Assembly (NCBI RefSeq): GCF_026341275.1
Contig: NZ_JAIFZO010000002.1
Span: 7,532,118 to 7,596,117 of the forward strand
DNA: 64,000 nt
Direction: 5' to 3'
Origin: Streptomyces ortus
GTDB lineage: Bacteria > Actinomycetota > Actinomycetes > Streptomycetales > Streptomycetaceae
In this document: in pieces, positions 16,224 through 25,049 of the stretch
How the letters are laid out: each line of letters begins with the position of its first letter
Numbering within the stretch: the first letter of the stretch is position 1
Notes under the pieces: model-generated
Database searches by the model: none
What the model was told of the DNA's origin: nothing
Seen by the model: only the letters and a program-made list of their open reading frames with translations
Translations under genes and position numbers: made by a program

Positions 16224-16691
16224 TCAGGCGCGGTGCGCGCGCAGGGCCGCCAGGGCGCGGTCCGCGTGCGCGCTCATCCGGAGCTCGCTGCGCACCACTT
16301 CGAGGATCGTCCGGTCCTCGGCGATCACGAAGGTGACCCGCTTGGTGGGCGCCAGTGAGAAACCGCGCTTGACCCCGAACAGCTCGCGGACCGTACCGTC
16401 CGGGTCGGACAGCAGCGGGTAGCCGAGGGTGTGCTTCTCGGTGAACTCCCGCTGACGCTCGACCGTGTCGGCGCTGATCCCCACCGGCCGTGCCCCGGCG
16501 GCCGTGAACTCGGCGGCCAGGTCGCGGAAGTGGCAGGCCTCGGCGGTGCAGCCCGAGGAGAGCGCCGCCGGATAGAAGAAGAGCACGACCGGGCCTTCGC
16601 CCAGCAGCTCCGAGAGCTGCCGGGGCGTGCCCGTCTCGTCGGGGAGAGTGAAGTCCGCGACGGTGTCGCCCACCGCTGCCTGGTTCGTCAC
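16224..16691 (-). CDS. bcp: Thioredoxin-dependent peroxiredoxin, Bcp type
   Basis: This 155-aa atypical 2-Cys peroxiredoxin reduces hydrogen and organic peroxides with thioredoxin. Peroxidatic Cys48 and candidate resolving Cys53 are both in SSGCTAEACHFRD, five residues apart as in BCP/PrxQ proteins, after the FFYPA strand. The length is normal for the family. It is cytoplasmic and lies among other redox genes (DUF4235, glutathionyl-hydroquinone reductase type), but gaps of 60-80 bp do not prove an operon. Confidence 0.92.
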   Translation of the reverse strand: MTNQAAVGDTVADFTLPDETGTPRQLSELLGEGPVVLFFYPAALSSGCTAEACHFRDLAAEFTAAGARPVGISADTVERQREFTEKHTLGYPLLSDPDGTVRELFGVKRGFSLAPTKRVTFVIAEDRTILEVVRSELRMSAHADRALAALRAHRA

Positions 16692-16752
16692 GACTGGCTC
16701 CCTGACTGTCGGCCACCTGTAGGAAGGCCACCGTACTGGACGGTAGGGATCC

Positions 16753-17049
16753 TCAGTCGCGGCCCCCCTTGTCGTCGCCGGGCCACACGCCGGTGGACCG
16801 TTCGATGGCCTTCGCGCCGGTGCGGTCCGCCGCGCTGCGGACGACCGCGAAGATCGCGCCCTGGACGGCCGCCGCGAACAGCACCTCGCCCCAGCCGCGG
16901 TTCTTGTCCAGCGCGTCGGGTGCGTCGTCCTCGTGGCGGATCATCTTCCAGGTCTTCTGGAACGCCATCCCGGCCAGGGTTCCGCTCGTCCAGCCGAGCA
17001 GGAACCCGATGGGCTTGTAGACGACGGGCAGGCTCTTCTTCTTCGGCAC
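16753..17049 (-). CDS. DUF4235 small membrane protein
   Basis: This 98-aa protein starts at a GTG five bases after AAGGAGAGCCAG and has two hydrophobic segments: around residues 10-30, with GFLLGWTSGTLAGMAFQKTW, and residues 56-72 in VLFAAAVQGAIFAVVRS. The pattern, including the Lys-Trp pair and the RTGAKAIERSTGVWPG end, matches the actinobacterial DUF4235 family of inner-membrane proteins of unknown function. The gene is probably transcribed alone. Confidence 0.85.
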   Translation of the reverse strand: MPKKKSLPVVYKPIGFLLGWTSGTLAGMAFQKTWKMIRHEDDAPDALDKNRGWGEVLFAAAVQGAIFAVVRSAADRTGAKAIERSTGVWPGDDKGGRD

Positions 17050-17128
17050 CTGGCTCTCCTTCGGTAGCTGTTTTCCAGGACATCAGGCGAGTGTCCAGTT
17101 CAGCGGCGAATACGCGGCCCCGATCCCG

Positions 17129-18157
17129 TCAGGGCCGGCCCGCCGCCGGTACCTCTTCGCCCTCGCGTACGGGACCGGGCGGGCTCCCGTCGCCGAACGG
17201 GCGCCCGCCCAGCTCCTCGCGGCCGTGCGCGGTCAGCCAGCCGGACAGGTCGGGGCCGAGCGGTACGACGCGGGTCGGGTTGATCCCCTCGTGGACTCGG
17301 TAGTAGTGCCGCTTGATGTGGTCGAAGTCCACGGTGTCGCCGAACCCGGGCGTCTGGTAGAGATCACGGGCGTAGGCCCACAGCACCGGATCCTCCGTCA
17401 GCTTGTGGCGGTTGCACTTGAAGTGGCCGTGGTAGACGGCGTCGAAGCGGACCAGGGTGGTGAACAGCCGGATGTCAGCCTCGGTGATGGTGTCCCCGAC
17501 CAGGTACCGCCGGTCTTCGAGCCGCCGCGACAGCGCCTCCAGCCGGTGGAACACACCCTCGTAGGCCGCCGCGTACTCCTCCTGGTTGTTCGCGAACCCG
17601 GCGCGGTACACCCCGTTGTTGACGTCCTGGTACACCTCCTCCATGACCTCGTCCAGCTCGTCGCGGAGCCCCTCCGGATAGAGGTCCGGCGCCCCTTCGC
17701 GGTGCAGGTCCCGCCACTCGGTGGCGAGGTCCAGGGTCAGCTGCTGGTAGTCGTTGGTCACCAGGCGCCCGCTGCCCACGTCCACCAGGGCGGGCACGCT
17801 GACACCGCTCGGAGCGCCCGGCTCACGGGCCTCGTACGCCTCGGCGAGGTAGCGGATGCCCAGTACGGGGTCGCGGCCCCCGGGGTCCAGGGTGAAGCGC
17901 CAGCTGCGGTCGTCCTGGATCGGGTCGGTGACCGCCATCGGCAGGGCGTCCTCAAGGCCCAGCAGCCGCCGCGAGATCACCGCGCGGCTCGCCCAGGGGC
18001 AGGCCCGGCTGACGACCAGCCGGTAGCGCCCGGCCTCGACCGGCCAGCCGTCGCGTCCGTCGGCCGTCACACGGTCCGCGAAGTGGCTCTTCGACCGCTT
18101 GAAGGGTTTCTTCCCGAGCGCGCTGTTGCCCTCGCCGGCGCTCTTGGTGTCGCTCAT
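17129..18157 (-). CDS. Glutathionyl-hydroquinone reductase-type GST
   Basis: This 342-aa Xi-class glutathione-transferase-like protein has its catalytic cysteine in ACPWASRA (Cys53) and an all-helical C-terminal domain with DIRLFTTLVRFDAVYHGHFK. YqjG/ECM4-type enzymes reduce glutathionyl or, in actinobacteria, presumably mycothiol-conjugated hydroquinones. GAGGAG seven bases before ATG 18157 defines the start; the open frame upstream overlaps the divergent CDF gene and is not coding. Length is typical. Confidence 0.88.
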   Translation of the reverse strand: MSDTKSAGEGNSALGKKPFKRSKSHFADRVTADGRDGWPVEAGRYRLVVSRACPWASRAVISRRLLGLEDALPMAVTDPIQDDRSWRFTLDPGGRDPVLGIRYLAEAYEAREPGAPSGVSVPALVDVGSGRLVTNDYQQLTLDLATEWRDLHREGAPDLYPEGLRDELDEVMEEVYQDVNNGVYRAGFANNQEEYAAAYEGVFHRLEALSRRLEDRRYLVGDTITEADIRLFTTLVRFDAVYHGHFKCNRHKLTEDPVLWAYARDLYQTPGFGDTVDFDHIKRHYYRVHEGINPTRVVPLGPDLSGWLTAHGREELGGRPFGDGSPPGPVREGEEVPAAGRP

Positions 18158-18233
18158 GAAGCGTCTCCTCTCGTCCGTCCGCCTCCGGGAGGGTTCCCCG
18201 AAATCCGCCGTCACCTCGTGTGAGGCAGGGCGG

Positions 18234-19232
18234 GTGGGGCATTCGGCGGAGGTGAACCGTGAGTCTTCGTCCGCATCGGACCGCCGTACCCGTGTCACCG
18301 TGCTGGTGGCGCTGGCCGCCAACCTCGTGATCGCCGTGGCCAAGGCGGTGGGCGGTCTGTTCGCCGGATCGCCCGCCCTGCTGTCGGAGGCCGCGCACTC
18401 GGTGGCCGACAGCCTGAACGAGGTCTTCCTGCTGGCCGCCCTGCGCCGCAGCAGGCGGCCCGCCGACAACCGTCACCCCTTCGGGTACGGAAAGGAACGC
18501 TTCTTCTGGTCACTGCTGGCCGCCGTGGGCATCTTCCTGATGGGCGGCTGCTTCTCCTTCTTCCAGGGCTTCGAGGCCCTGGGCAGCGAGAGCTCCGAGT
18601 CCCACAGCGGGTATGTGGCGGGCCTCGCGGTCCTGGTCGTGGCGCTCCTCGCCGAGGGAGCCTCCCTGCTGCGGGCGCTCCACCAGGTGCACAGGCAGGG
18701 CGGCTTCTCCACCGAGATCCGTGACCCCGCCCTGCGTACCGTCATCGCCGAGGACGGCACCGCCGTACTGGGAGTGCTCTTCGCGATCGCCGGCATGGCC
18801 CTGCACATGGTGACCGGCCAGGTCGTCTACGAGGCCTCGGCCTCCATCGCCATCGGCTGCCTCCTGGTCTACGTGGCCTACCGGCTGGGCCGTGACGCGC
18901 GCGACCAGCTGATCGGGCAGGCCACCGACGAGGAGTCGAGCAGCCGCATCCGCGCCCTGCTGGAGGCCCAGCCCGAGATCGACTCCGTGGAGTCCCTGCT
19001 GACCATGCAGCTCGGCCCCGACTCGACCCTGGTGGCGGCCCGGGTCGACCTGACGCCCGGCATGGACAGCGAGGAGGTCGAACTCGTCGCGATACGCATC
19101 AAGGAGTCCGTGCGCAATCTGGTCCCGGAGGTCGACCAGATCTTCCTCGACGTGACCGACGCCCGCGTCGCGCGCCGGGCCGCCGCACACGAAAAGGGCC
19201 CCGCCGCGACGGGGGAGCGCGGCGGGACCTGA
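18234..19232 (+). CDS. Cation diffusion facilitator metal exporter
   Basis: This roughly 332-aa CDF protein has about six helices and a cytoplasmic C-terminal domain. Metal-site residues appear in HSVAD (the HxxxD motif of helix 2) and in the helix-5 region IAEDGTAVLG; the family exports Zn, Fe, Co or Mn in exchange for protons. The HPFGYGKERFFW motif after helix 2 is classic. The start is uncertain: GTG 18234 follows an AGG-containing stretch by about eight bases, while GTG 18252 directly abuts GGAGG. Translation cannot begin much earlier because the divergent GST starts at 18157. The metal is not predictable by eye. Confidence 0.85.
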   Translation: MGHSAEVNRESSSASDRRTRVTVLVALAANLVIAVAKAVGGLFAGSPALLSEAAHSVADSLNEVFLLAALRRSRRPADNRHPFGYGKERFFWSLLAAVGIFLMGGCFSFFQGFEALGSESSESHSGYVAGLAVLVVALLAEGASLLRALHQVHRQGGFSTEIRDPALRTVIAEDGTAVLGVLFAIAGMALHMVTGQVVYEASASIAIGCLLVYVAYRLGRDARDQLIGQATDEESSSRIRALLEAQPEIDSVESLLTMQLGPDSTLVAARVDLTPGMDSEEVELVAIRIKESVRNLVPEVDQIFLDVTDARVARRAAAHEKGPAATGERGGT

Positions 19233-19252
19233 GCGTCGGGTGCCCGACGCTC
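19231..19252. terminator. Hairpin between CDF and Ddn-like genes
   Basis: GAGCGTCGGG, TG, CCCGACGCTC form a perfect palindrome directly at the CDF stop, serving two convergent genes. Confidence 0.75.
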
Positions 19253-19282
19253 ACCGGTTCATGCACCTGTGCCCGGAAGGGC

Positions 19283-19741
19283 TCAGTGGCCGGCGACCGG
19301 CTCCAGGACGAAGACGGGAATCTCCCGGTCGGTCTTCTTCTGGTAGTCGGCGTAGTCGGGGAACGCGGCGACCGCCCGCTCCCACCACTGGGCCTTCTCC
19401 TCGCCGGTCACCTCGCGCGCGACCATGTCCTGGCGCGTCGGACCGTCCTGCAGCTCCACGCGGGGGTCGCCGACCACGTTGTGGTACCAGACGGGGTGCT
19501 TGGGCGCGCCGCCCAGCGAGGCGACGGCGGCGTAGCGGCCGTCGTGCTCGACCCGCATGAGCGGCGTCTTGCGGATCTTCCCGCTCTTCGCACCCCGGGT
19601 GGTCAGCACGATCACGGGACGTCCCGTCTCCCGCAAGGTCGTCCCCTCGGTACCGCCGGAGCGCTCGTACAGCTCCACCTGATCCCGCACCCACTGGGTG
19701 GGACTGGGCTCGTACTCACCCTCAAGAGGCATGTCATCCAT
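19283..19741 (-). CDS. F420H2-dependent quinone/nitro reductase (Ddn-like)
   Basis: This 152-aa protein belongs to the actinobacterial deazaflavin-dependent nitroreductase family (Ddn, DUF385). It shows LTTRGAKSGKIRKTPLMRV, the F420-phosphate binding loop, followed by KHPVWYHNVVGDPRVELQ. Members reduce quinones or nitro compounds with F420H2 on the membrane or in the cytosol. ATG 19732 is a possible start nine codons... three residues inside; neither start has a good ribosome binding site. It is monocistronic. Confidence 0.9.
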   Translation of the reverse strand: MDDMPLEGEYEPSPTQWVRDQVELYERSGGTEGTTLRETGRPVIVLTTRGAKSGKIRKTPLMRVEHDGRYAAVASLGGAPKHPVWYHNVVGDPRVELQDGPTRQDMVAREVTGEEKAQWWERAVAAFPDYADYQKKTDREIPVFVLEPVAGH

Positions 19742-19905
19742 CCCATCGATCGTCGTCGTGTACGACTCGTGCAGGCCCGTGCCGACTCCCGTCGGCGCCT
19801 GCCGATTGGGAGTTCAACACGTTCGCCGTGTCTTTTTCATCCCGCACGGAACGTTTCACCCTCACACCTGCCCGAGTACGGCCGTCCGAGTCACCATGGA
19901 GGGAT

Positions 19906-21366
19906 CTAGAACGGGAAGTGCGCCTGCTGCGTGGCCAGGGTCACCCAGCGGGTGTTGCTGAACGCCTCGATGCCCCAGCGTCCGCCGAAGCGCCCGTAGC
20001 CGCTGCCCTTGAACCCGCCGAAGGGCGCGTTCGGTTCGTCGGCGACCGACTGGTCGTTGACATGCACGATGCCGGTACGGATCCGGCGGGCGACCCTGAG
20101 CCCATGGGTGCCGTTCTCGGTGATGATCCCGCAGGTCAGCCCGTGCTCCGTCGAGTTGGCGAAGGAGATCGCCTCGTCGTCCGTACGGAACGTGCTGATC
20201 ACGGCGAGCGGACCGAAGGCCTCCCCGCGGTACAGCTCGGCGTCCTCGGGAAGGTCGGTCAGGACCGTCGCCGGATGCACAGCTCCCTCGGGTTCGGCGC
20301 CGCCGGTGAGGACGGTCGCGCCCTTGGCGACGGCGTCCTGCACGAGCGTCGCGACCCGGCGGGCGGCGTCCCGGGTGACGAGCGGGCCGACGACGGTGTG
20401 CGGATCCGCCGGGTCGCCGGACGCGAGCGACTCGGTCTTCGCGGTGAACCTGGCCGTGAACTCCTCGGCCAGGCTCTCGTGCACGAGGATCCGGTCGGCG
20501 GACATGCAGATCTGGCCGGAGTTCATGAAGACGGAGAACACGGCCGCGTCGACCGCGTAGTCGACATCGGCGTCGTCCAGCACGATCACCGAGTTCTTGC
20601 CGCCCAGTTCGAGGACCGCGGGCTTCAGATGCCGGGCCGCGTGCACACCGATGATCCGGCCGACACCCGTGGAGCCGGTGAAGTTGACGGCCCGTACGCG
20701 CTCGTCGGCGATCAGGGCCTCGGCGACGTCGGCCGCGTCCTCGGGGGCGTTCGTGACCACGTTCAGGACGCCGTCGGGCAGGCCCGCCTCGCGCAGGATG
20801 TCCGCGATGAACAGACCGCAGGCGATCGGCGCGTCCTCGCTCGGCTTCATCACCACGGTGTTGCCGGCGGCGAGCGGCGCCGCGACGGCCCGTACCCCCA
20901 GGATGACCGGGGCGTTCCACGGCGAGAAGGCGGCCACGACACCGACGGGTTCACGGACCGCGAGTCCCAGCGTGCCCTCCTGCTGCGCGCTCAGGACCTC
21001 TCCCCGCGGCGCGGTCACCGCGGCGGCGGCCTCGCGGAGGATGTTCGCGGCGAGACCGACGTTGAACATGGCCCAGGGACGGGTGCCGCCCACCTCGCCC
21101 GCCATGATCCGTACGGCGTCCTCGGTGCGGGCCTCCAGCAGGTCGGCCGCGGCGAGGAAGATCGTGCGCCGCTGCGCCGGGCCGAGCGCGGCCCACCCCT
21201 CGAACGCGGCGTCGGCGGCGTCCACGGCCCGGGTGACGTCCTCTACGCCGGCCGCGGCGACCGTGGCGTACAGCTGGGCGCTGTAGGGATTCACGTCCTC
21301 GGCGGTGCGGCCGGAGACCGCGGGCTGGTCCTTGCCGCCGATCAGCAGATCACGATGGAGGGTCAT
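19906..21366 (-). CDS. NAD(P)-dependent aldehyde dehydrogenase
   Basis: This 486-aa ALDH has catalytic Cys287 in NSGQICMSADR, general base Glu253 in LELGGKN, and the cofactor motif FTGSTGVGR at 229-237. By pattern it is closest to benzaldehyde/vanillin/salicylaldehyde-type dehydrogenases that oxidise aromatic aldehydes, but the exact substrate is open. ATG 21366 has only a weak GAAGAG upstream. The 204 bp to the divergent flavoprotein gene contain TTGAATCTTCAA (21447-21458), a 12-bp palindrome that may be an operator for either gene. Confidence 0.88.
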   Translation of the reverse strand: MTLHRDLLIGGKDQPAVSGRTAEDVNPYSAQLYATVAAAGVEDVTRAVDAADAAFEGWAALGPAQRRTIFLAAADLLEARTEDAVRIMAGEVGGTRPWAMFNVGLAANILREAAAAVTAPRGEVLSAQQEGTLGLAVREPVGVVAAFSPWNAPVILGVRAVAAPLAAGNTVVMKPSEDAPIACGLFIADILREAGLPDGVLNVVTNAPEDAADVAEALIADERVRAVNFTGSTGVGRIIGVHAARHLKPAVLELGGKNSVIVLDDADVDYAVDAAVFSVFMNSGQICMSADRILVHESLAEEFTARFTAKTESLASGDPADPHTVVGPLVTRDAARRVATLVQDAVAKGATVLTGGAEPEGAVHPATVLTDLPEDAELYRGEAFGPLAVISTFRTDDEAISFANSTEHGLTCGIITENGTHGLRVARRIRTGIVHVNDQSVADEPNAPFGGFKGSGYGRFGGRWGIEAFSNTRWVTLATQQAHFPF

Positions 21367-21570
21367 GCGTGGCTCTTCCCGTCGGGCGACGCGCGCGCGG
21401 CGCTCCACGACGGAACGCCCACGTTCGTCTGGTGAACAATCGTCCATTGAATCTTCAAGGGGGAGTCTGCAACCCGTCAGGGCCTCAGTCAATGGCCGAC
21501 GGCCCGCCCGGCGCGTGGCGCGCGGCCGGGGGAGCGAGGGGAGTCGCCGCCGGTTCAGTAGGGTTCCCGG

Positions 21571-22146
21571 GTGACTGAACAGGTGACTGAACAGGTGACT
21601 GGGCAAGCGGCCGAGCAGGTGGCTGAGCAGGTGGCTCAACAGGCCCGGAAGCCCTTTCTGTACGTCGTCGTCTGCGCGGCCGGAGTCGCCGACGGCATCG
21701 GTGAGCTGATCTCCCTGGCGCAGGAGCGCACCTGGGAGGTCGGTGTCATCGCGACCCCGCTGGCGACGGGCTTCTTCGACGTCGCGGCGGTCGAGGCGCG
21801 GACGGGCCGCCCGGTCAGGTCGGCCTGGCGTTCGCCCGGCGATCCGCGTCCGTTCCCGGACCCGGACGCCGTCGCCGTGGCGCCCGCGACCTTCAACACC
21901 GTCAACAAGTGGGCGGCCGGCATCTCCGACACGCTGGCCCTCGGCACGCTCTGCGAGGCGTACGGGATGGGGGTGCCGATCTCCGTACTGCCCTGTGTGA
22001 GCGAGGCGTTGACCGCCCACCCCGCGTACCGGGACAGCCTGGAGAGGCTGCGCGGGATGGGGGTCCGGTTCGGGGAGCACGCCTTCGGCGGACCGGAGCA
22101 GCGCGGGTTCCGCTGGGAGCAGGCGCTGGACCTGCTGGAGCGCTGA
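21571..22146 (+). CDS. HFCD-family flavoprotein (EpiD/Dfp-like)
   Basis: This 191-aa protein has the homo-oligomeric flavin-containing Cys-decarboxylase fold: an FLYVVVCAAGVAD opening strand, APATFNTVNKWAAGISDTLA (the substrate-clamp and FMN motif in the position of PxxxNTxxK in Dfp/EpiD), and a C-terminal Gly-rich loop. Substrates of stand-alone members in Streptomyces are unknown. The first 23 residues are a low-complexity EQV repeat encoded by a 12-base tandem repeat; GTGs at 21571, 21583 and 21595 are all possible starts. None has a convincing ribosome binding site. Confidence 0.8.
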   Translation: MTEQVTEQVTGQAAEQVAEQVAQQARKPFLYVVVCAAGVADGIGELISLAQERTWEVGVIATPLATGFFDVAAVEARTGRPVRSAWRSPGDPRPFPDPDAVAVAPATFNTVNKWAAGISDTLALGTLCEAYGMGVPISVLPCVSEALTAHPAYRDSLERLRGMGVRFGEHAFGGPEQRGFRWEQALDLLER

Positions 22147-22209
22147 CCCGCGGGCGGTGAGTACGGGGCTGCTGCCGTCAGCCGGTCACCTGGTCAGCCG
22201 GTCACGTGG

Positions 22210-23082
22210 TCAGCCGGTCTCGCGGACGTAGTCGTCGCTGTCCGGCGTCGACACCTGGACGTCCCTGCGCACGACGCTCAGCCGGTCGCCGAAACCGTCG
22301 AGGGCCTTCTCGAAGCCCTTGTCGGTGTACTCCACCACGACAACCTTGTCGTCGAAGGCGTCCGCGTACTCGCCGCACTCGTCGTACGCGCCGCACTCCT
22401 CCACCACGGCGAAGTCGAGCCCGGCGCGGGTGCGCCGGTCCGCCAGTTCCACGGTGTTCTTCTGGGCGATGGCCAGTCCGCGAGCGTGCGCGCGCTGCGA
22501 CAGCAGCTTGATGAAGGACACGGCGTCGTCCGCGTTCAGGAGCCCGTCGGAGCGGGTGTAGCTGTCGTAGTTGTCCGGCTCGACCGCGTCGAAGCCCTTG
22601 TCCGCGCAGCCGTCGATCCACTGGTCGACCCGATCCGCGACCCGCTTGCGCTTGGCGGGTGTGCCGATGTCGAGCAGTGCCTCGTCCCAGTCGGCGTCGA
22701 TGACGACCTCGCCCTTCCCGTCCCGCAGCAGCAGGTCGTCGGGCCAGTCGTCCTGCTCGTCGGGCTGGGCCTGGAAGGCGTTGACGTAACAGATGTTGTA
22801 CAGGCCGCGCGCGGGGTCGTCACCGCGGTCCCGGGCGACGATCCGGACGCCGGACGGCGGGGTGTAGGCGCCGCCGATCTGGTAGTCGAAACCGTCGGGC
22901 ACCGGGGGCAGCCGTACGGCCTCGGAACGCGGCTTCGTGCTGCCGGCACCGTCCCTGCTGCCTGTGGGGCCTGCGGCGTCCTTGCCGTCCCCGTCCGACG
23001 TGCAGGAGACCAGGGCCGCGAGGGCGACCAGGGCGGCTGCCGCCCCGAGAAGTCCCGTGCGGGGGCCACGCTTGGCGGGCAT
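22210..23082 (-). CDS. GH114-type secreted lipoprotein
   Basis: This 290-aa protein has a lipoprotein signal peptide (lipobox LVSC, Cys27) and then a TIM-barrel of the GH114/endo-alpha-1,4-polygalactosaminidase family: NICYVNAFQAQPDEQDDWPD, GFDAVEPDNYDSYT, GLAIAQKNTVELAD and FAVVEECGAYDECGEY. Glu and Asp in AVEPDNYD are candidate catalytic acids. It should act on exopolysaccharide at the cell surface. ATG 23082 is chosen for GGAG five bases upstream and because it begins the signal peptide. It is divergent from the 2-hydroxyacid dehydrogenase gene. Confidence 0.85.
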   Translation of the reverse strand: MPAKRGPRTGLLGAAAALVALAALVSCTSDGDGKDAAGPTGSRDGAGSTKPRSEAVRLPPVPDGFDYQIGGAYTPPSGVRIVARDRGDDPARGLYNICYVNAFQAQPDEQDDWPDDLLLRDGKGEVVIDADWDEALLDIGTPAKRKRVADRVDQWIDGCADKGFDAVEPDNYDSYTRSDGLLNADDAVSFIKLLSQRAHARGLAIAQKNTVELADRRTRAGLDFAVVEECGAYDECGEYADAFDDKVVVVEYTDKGFEKALDGFGDRLSVVRRDVQVSTPDSDDYVRETG

Positions 23083-23291
23083 GTCCGCTCCATCGATCGC
23101 GAGTACGACCCCGCCTCGGACTCCGTGACGGTCCTGGCGACTGTGGCCGGACTGCGGAGCTTGTCCACCGGCTGGGCGCACCTCTGAGTGCCGGGCTGTA
23201 CGGCTGGGCACGTATGGATCAAAGCGCGCCCAAACCCGCACGTCAAGTCGGTGCCGACGGCGCCGGTCGCACGACGGATGTGAGGAGAACC

Positions 23292-24308
23292 GTGAGCGTC
23301 CCGCACAAGCCGCTCGTGATCCTGCGCCCCGACCCGCACCCCCTGGACCGCATTTTCAGGCCGGACACCCTGGCCCGGCTCCACGACCGCTTCACCGTCG
23401 TCGGACCCGACACCGAGGAGGCCTTCGACCGGGCCCTGCCGGGCGCCTTCGCCGTCGTCGGCCAGCCCGACCTGCCCGCCGGACGCCTCGCCCGCGCCGG
23501 CGAGTTGAGAGCCCTGCTCAACATCGAGGGCAACTTCTTCCCGAACGTCGACTACGAGGAATGCTTCCGCCGCGGCATCCATGTCCTGGGTTGCGGACCC
23601 GCCTACGCCCAGGCCGTCGCCGAGTACGCCCTCGGGCTCGCCCTCGACCTGGCACGCGGCATCAGCCGCGAGGACCGTGCCTTCCGCGCCGGACGGGAGC
23701 GGTACGTGTCCGACGGCACCGCCGACTCCGTCCTGCTGCGCGGCGCGGACATCGGCCTGATCGGCTTCGGGAACCTCGGCCGCGGCCTCCACCCGCTCCT
23801 CGCGCCCTTCCGCCCGACCCTGCGCGTGTACGACCCCTGGCTGCCGCCCGCCGTCCTGCGCGAGCAGGGCCTGGTGCCCGCCCCGCTCGACGAGACGCTG
23901 GCCCGCAGCACATTCGTCTTCGTGCTGGCCACCGTCACCGACGACAGCCGCCAGCTGCTCGGCGAGCGTGAACTGGCACTGCTGCCCGACGGCGCCCGGC
24001 TCGTCCTCGTCAGCCGCGCGCCCGTGGTGGACTTTCCCGCGCTGCTCGCCGAGGTTGCCCGGGGCCGCCTCCTCGCGGGGATCGACGTCTGGCCCGACGA
24101 ACCCGTCCCGGCCGGCGAACCCGCCCGTTCCCTGGAGGGTCTGGTCCTCTCCGCCCACCGCGCGGGCGGCATCCCGGAGGCCTTCCTGACCATCGGGGAC
24201 ATGGTCGTCGACGATCTGACCCTGCTGGCCCAGGGGCTGCCGCCCGCCCGTATGCAGGCCGCCGCCCGCGAACTCGTGGGCCGCTACCGCAACCGCCCCG
24301 TCCTCTGA
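23292..24308 (+). CDS. D-2-hydroxyacid dehydrogenase family protein
   Basis: This 338-aa protein has the formate/glycerate dehydrogenase fold with a Rossmann motif GLIGFGNLGRG and the catalytic Arg (VSRAP), Glu (WPDEP) and His (SAHRAGG) in order. It interconverts a 2-ketoacid and a D-2-hydroxyacid with NAD(P). GAGGAG upstream of GTG 23292 fixes the start. The HAD gene follows after 18 bp, so the two form an operon, convergent with a PhyH dioxygenase; together they may act on a small hydroxyacid or sugar acid, which is only inference. Confidence 0.87.
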   Translation: MSVPHKPLVILRPDPHPLDRIFRPDTLARLHDRFTVVGPDTEEAFDRALPGAFAVVGQPDLPAGRLARAGELRALLNIEGNFFPNVDYEECFRRGIHVLGCGPAYAQAVAEYALGLALDLARGISREDRAFRAGRERYVSDGTADSVLLRGADIGLIGFGNLGRGLHPLLAPFRPTLRVYDPWLPPAVLREQGLVPAPLDETLARSTFVFVLATVTDDSRQLLGERELALLPDGARLVLVSRAPVVDFPALLAEVARGRLLAGIDVWPDEPVPAGEPARSLEGLVLSAHRAGGIPEAFLTIGDMVVDDLTLLAQGLPPARMQAAARELVGRYRNRPVL

Positions 24309-24326
24309 AAGGCCCGGACCCAGGAC

Positions 24327-25001
24327 ATGAAGTTCCCGGACACGACCACGGACAGCAGGATCCCCTGCGAGGGGCTCCTCTTCGACAACGACGGCGTGCT
24401 GGTCGACTCCGACTTCGGCGTCGACCAGGCGTGGAGCCGGTGGGCCCGGGCCCGCGGGCTCTCCGCCGAGAAGGTCACGGCGATGGTGCACGGACGCCGC
24501 TCCGCCGACACCGTCGCCCTGCTGGTGAGCGACCCCGGGGAGCGGTCGGCCGCGCTCGCCGAGATCGACCGCCTGGAGATCGAGGCTGCCGCCACCACGA
24601 CCGCGCTGCCCGGCGCCCTCGACCTCCTGACGAGCCTGCCGGAGGGCAGTTGGGCCGTCGTCACCTCCGGAGTCACCGGGCTGGCCCGGGCCCGCCTCGC
24701 CGCCGCGGGCCTTCCCCTGCCGCCCGTGCTCATCAGCGCGGACGACGTCACGAACGGCAAGCCGGCCCCCGACGGCTACCTCGCGGCAGCGGCACGCCTC
24801 GGTGCGGACCCCGCGCGGACCGTCGTCCTGGAGGACGCCGTCGCGGGTGCCCGGGCGGGGGAGGCGGCCGGTGCGTACGTCATCGGCGTCGGGCCGCGCG
24901 GCCTGGACACCGGTGCCCCGGTCGTCGTACGCGATCTGCGCGGGCTGACCTGGCACGGCGGTGTGCTCGACCTGGGCGCCGCGGACCTGCTGCGTTCCTG
25001 A
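24327..25001 (+). CDS. HAD-superfamily phosphatase, subfamily IA
   Basis: This 224-aa hydrolase shows LLFDNDGVLVDSD (nucleophile and acid Asp of motif I), VTSGV (motif II Ser), GKPAPDGY (motif III Lys) and VLEDAVAGARAG (motif IV). It resembles sugar-phosphate and phosphoglycolate phosphatases, and would remove phosphate from a small metabolite in the cytosol. It lies 18 bp downstream of the hydroxyacid dehydrogenase, in the same transcript. Confidence 0.88.
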   Translation: MKFPDTTTDSRIPCEGLLFDNDGVLVDSDFGVDQAWSRWARARGLSAEKVTAMVHGRRSADTVALLVSDPGERSAALAEIDRLEIEAAATTTALPGALDLLTSLPEGSWAVVTSGVTGLARARLAAAGLPLPPVLISADDVTNGKPAPDGYLAAAARLGADPARTVVLEDAVAGARAGEAAGAYVIGVGPRGLDTGAPVVVRDLRGLTWHGGVLDLGAADLLRS

Positions 25002-25049
25002 CCGGGCGGGACCCTCGATTCGGTGCGGGCCCTTCGGTCCGGTGCCGGT

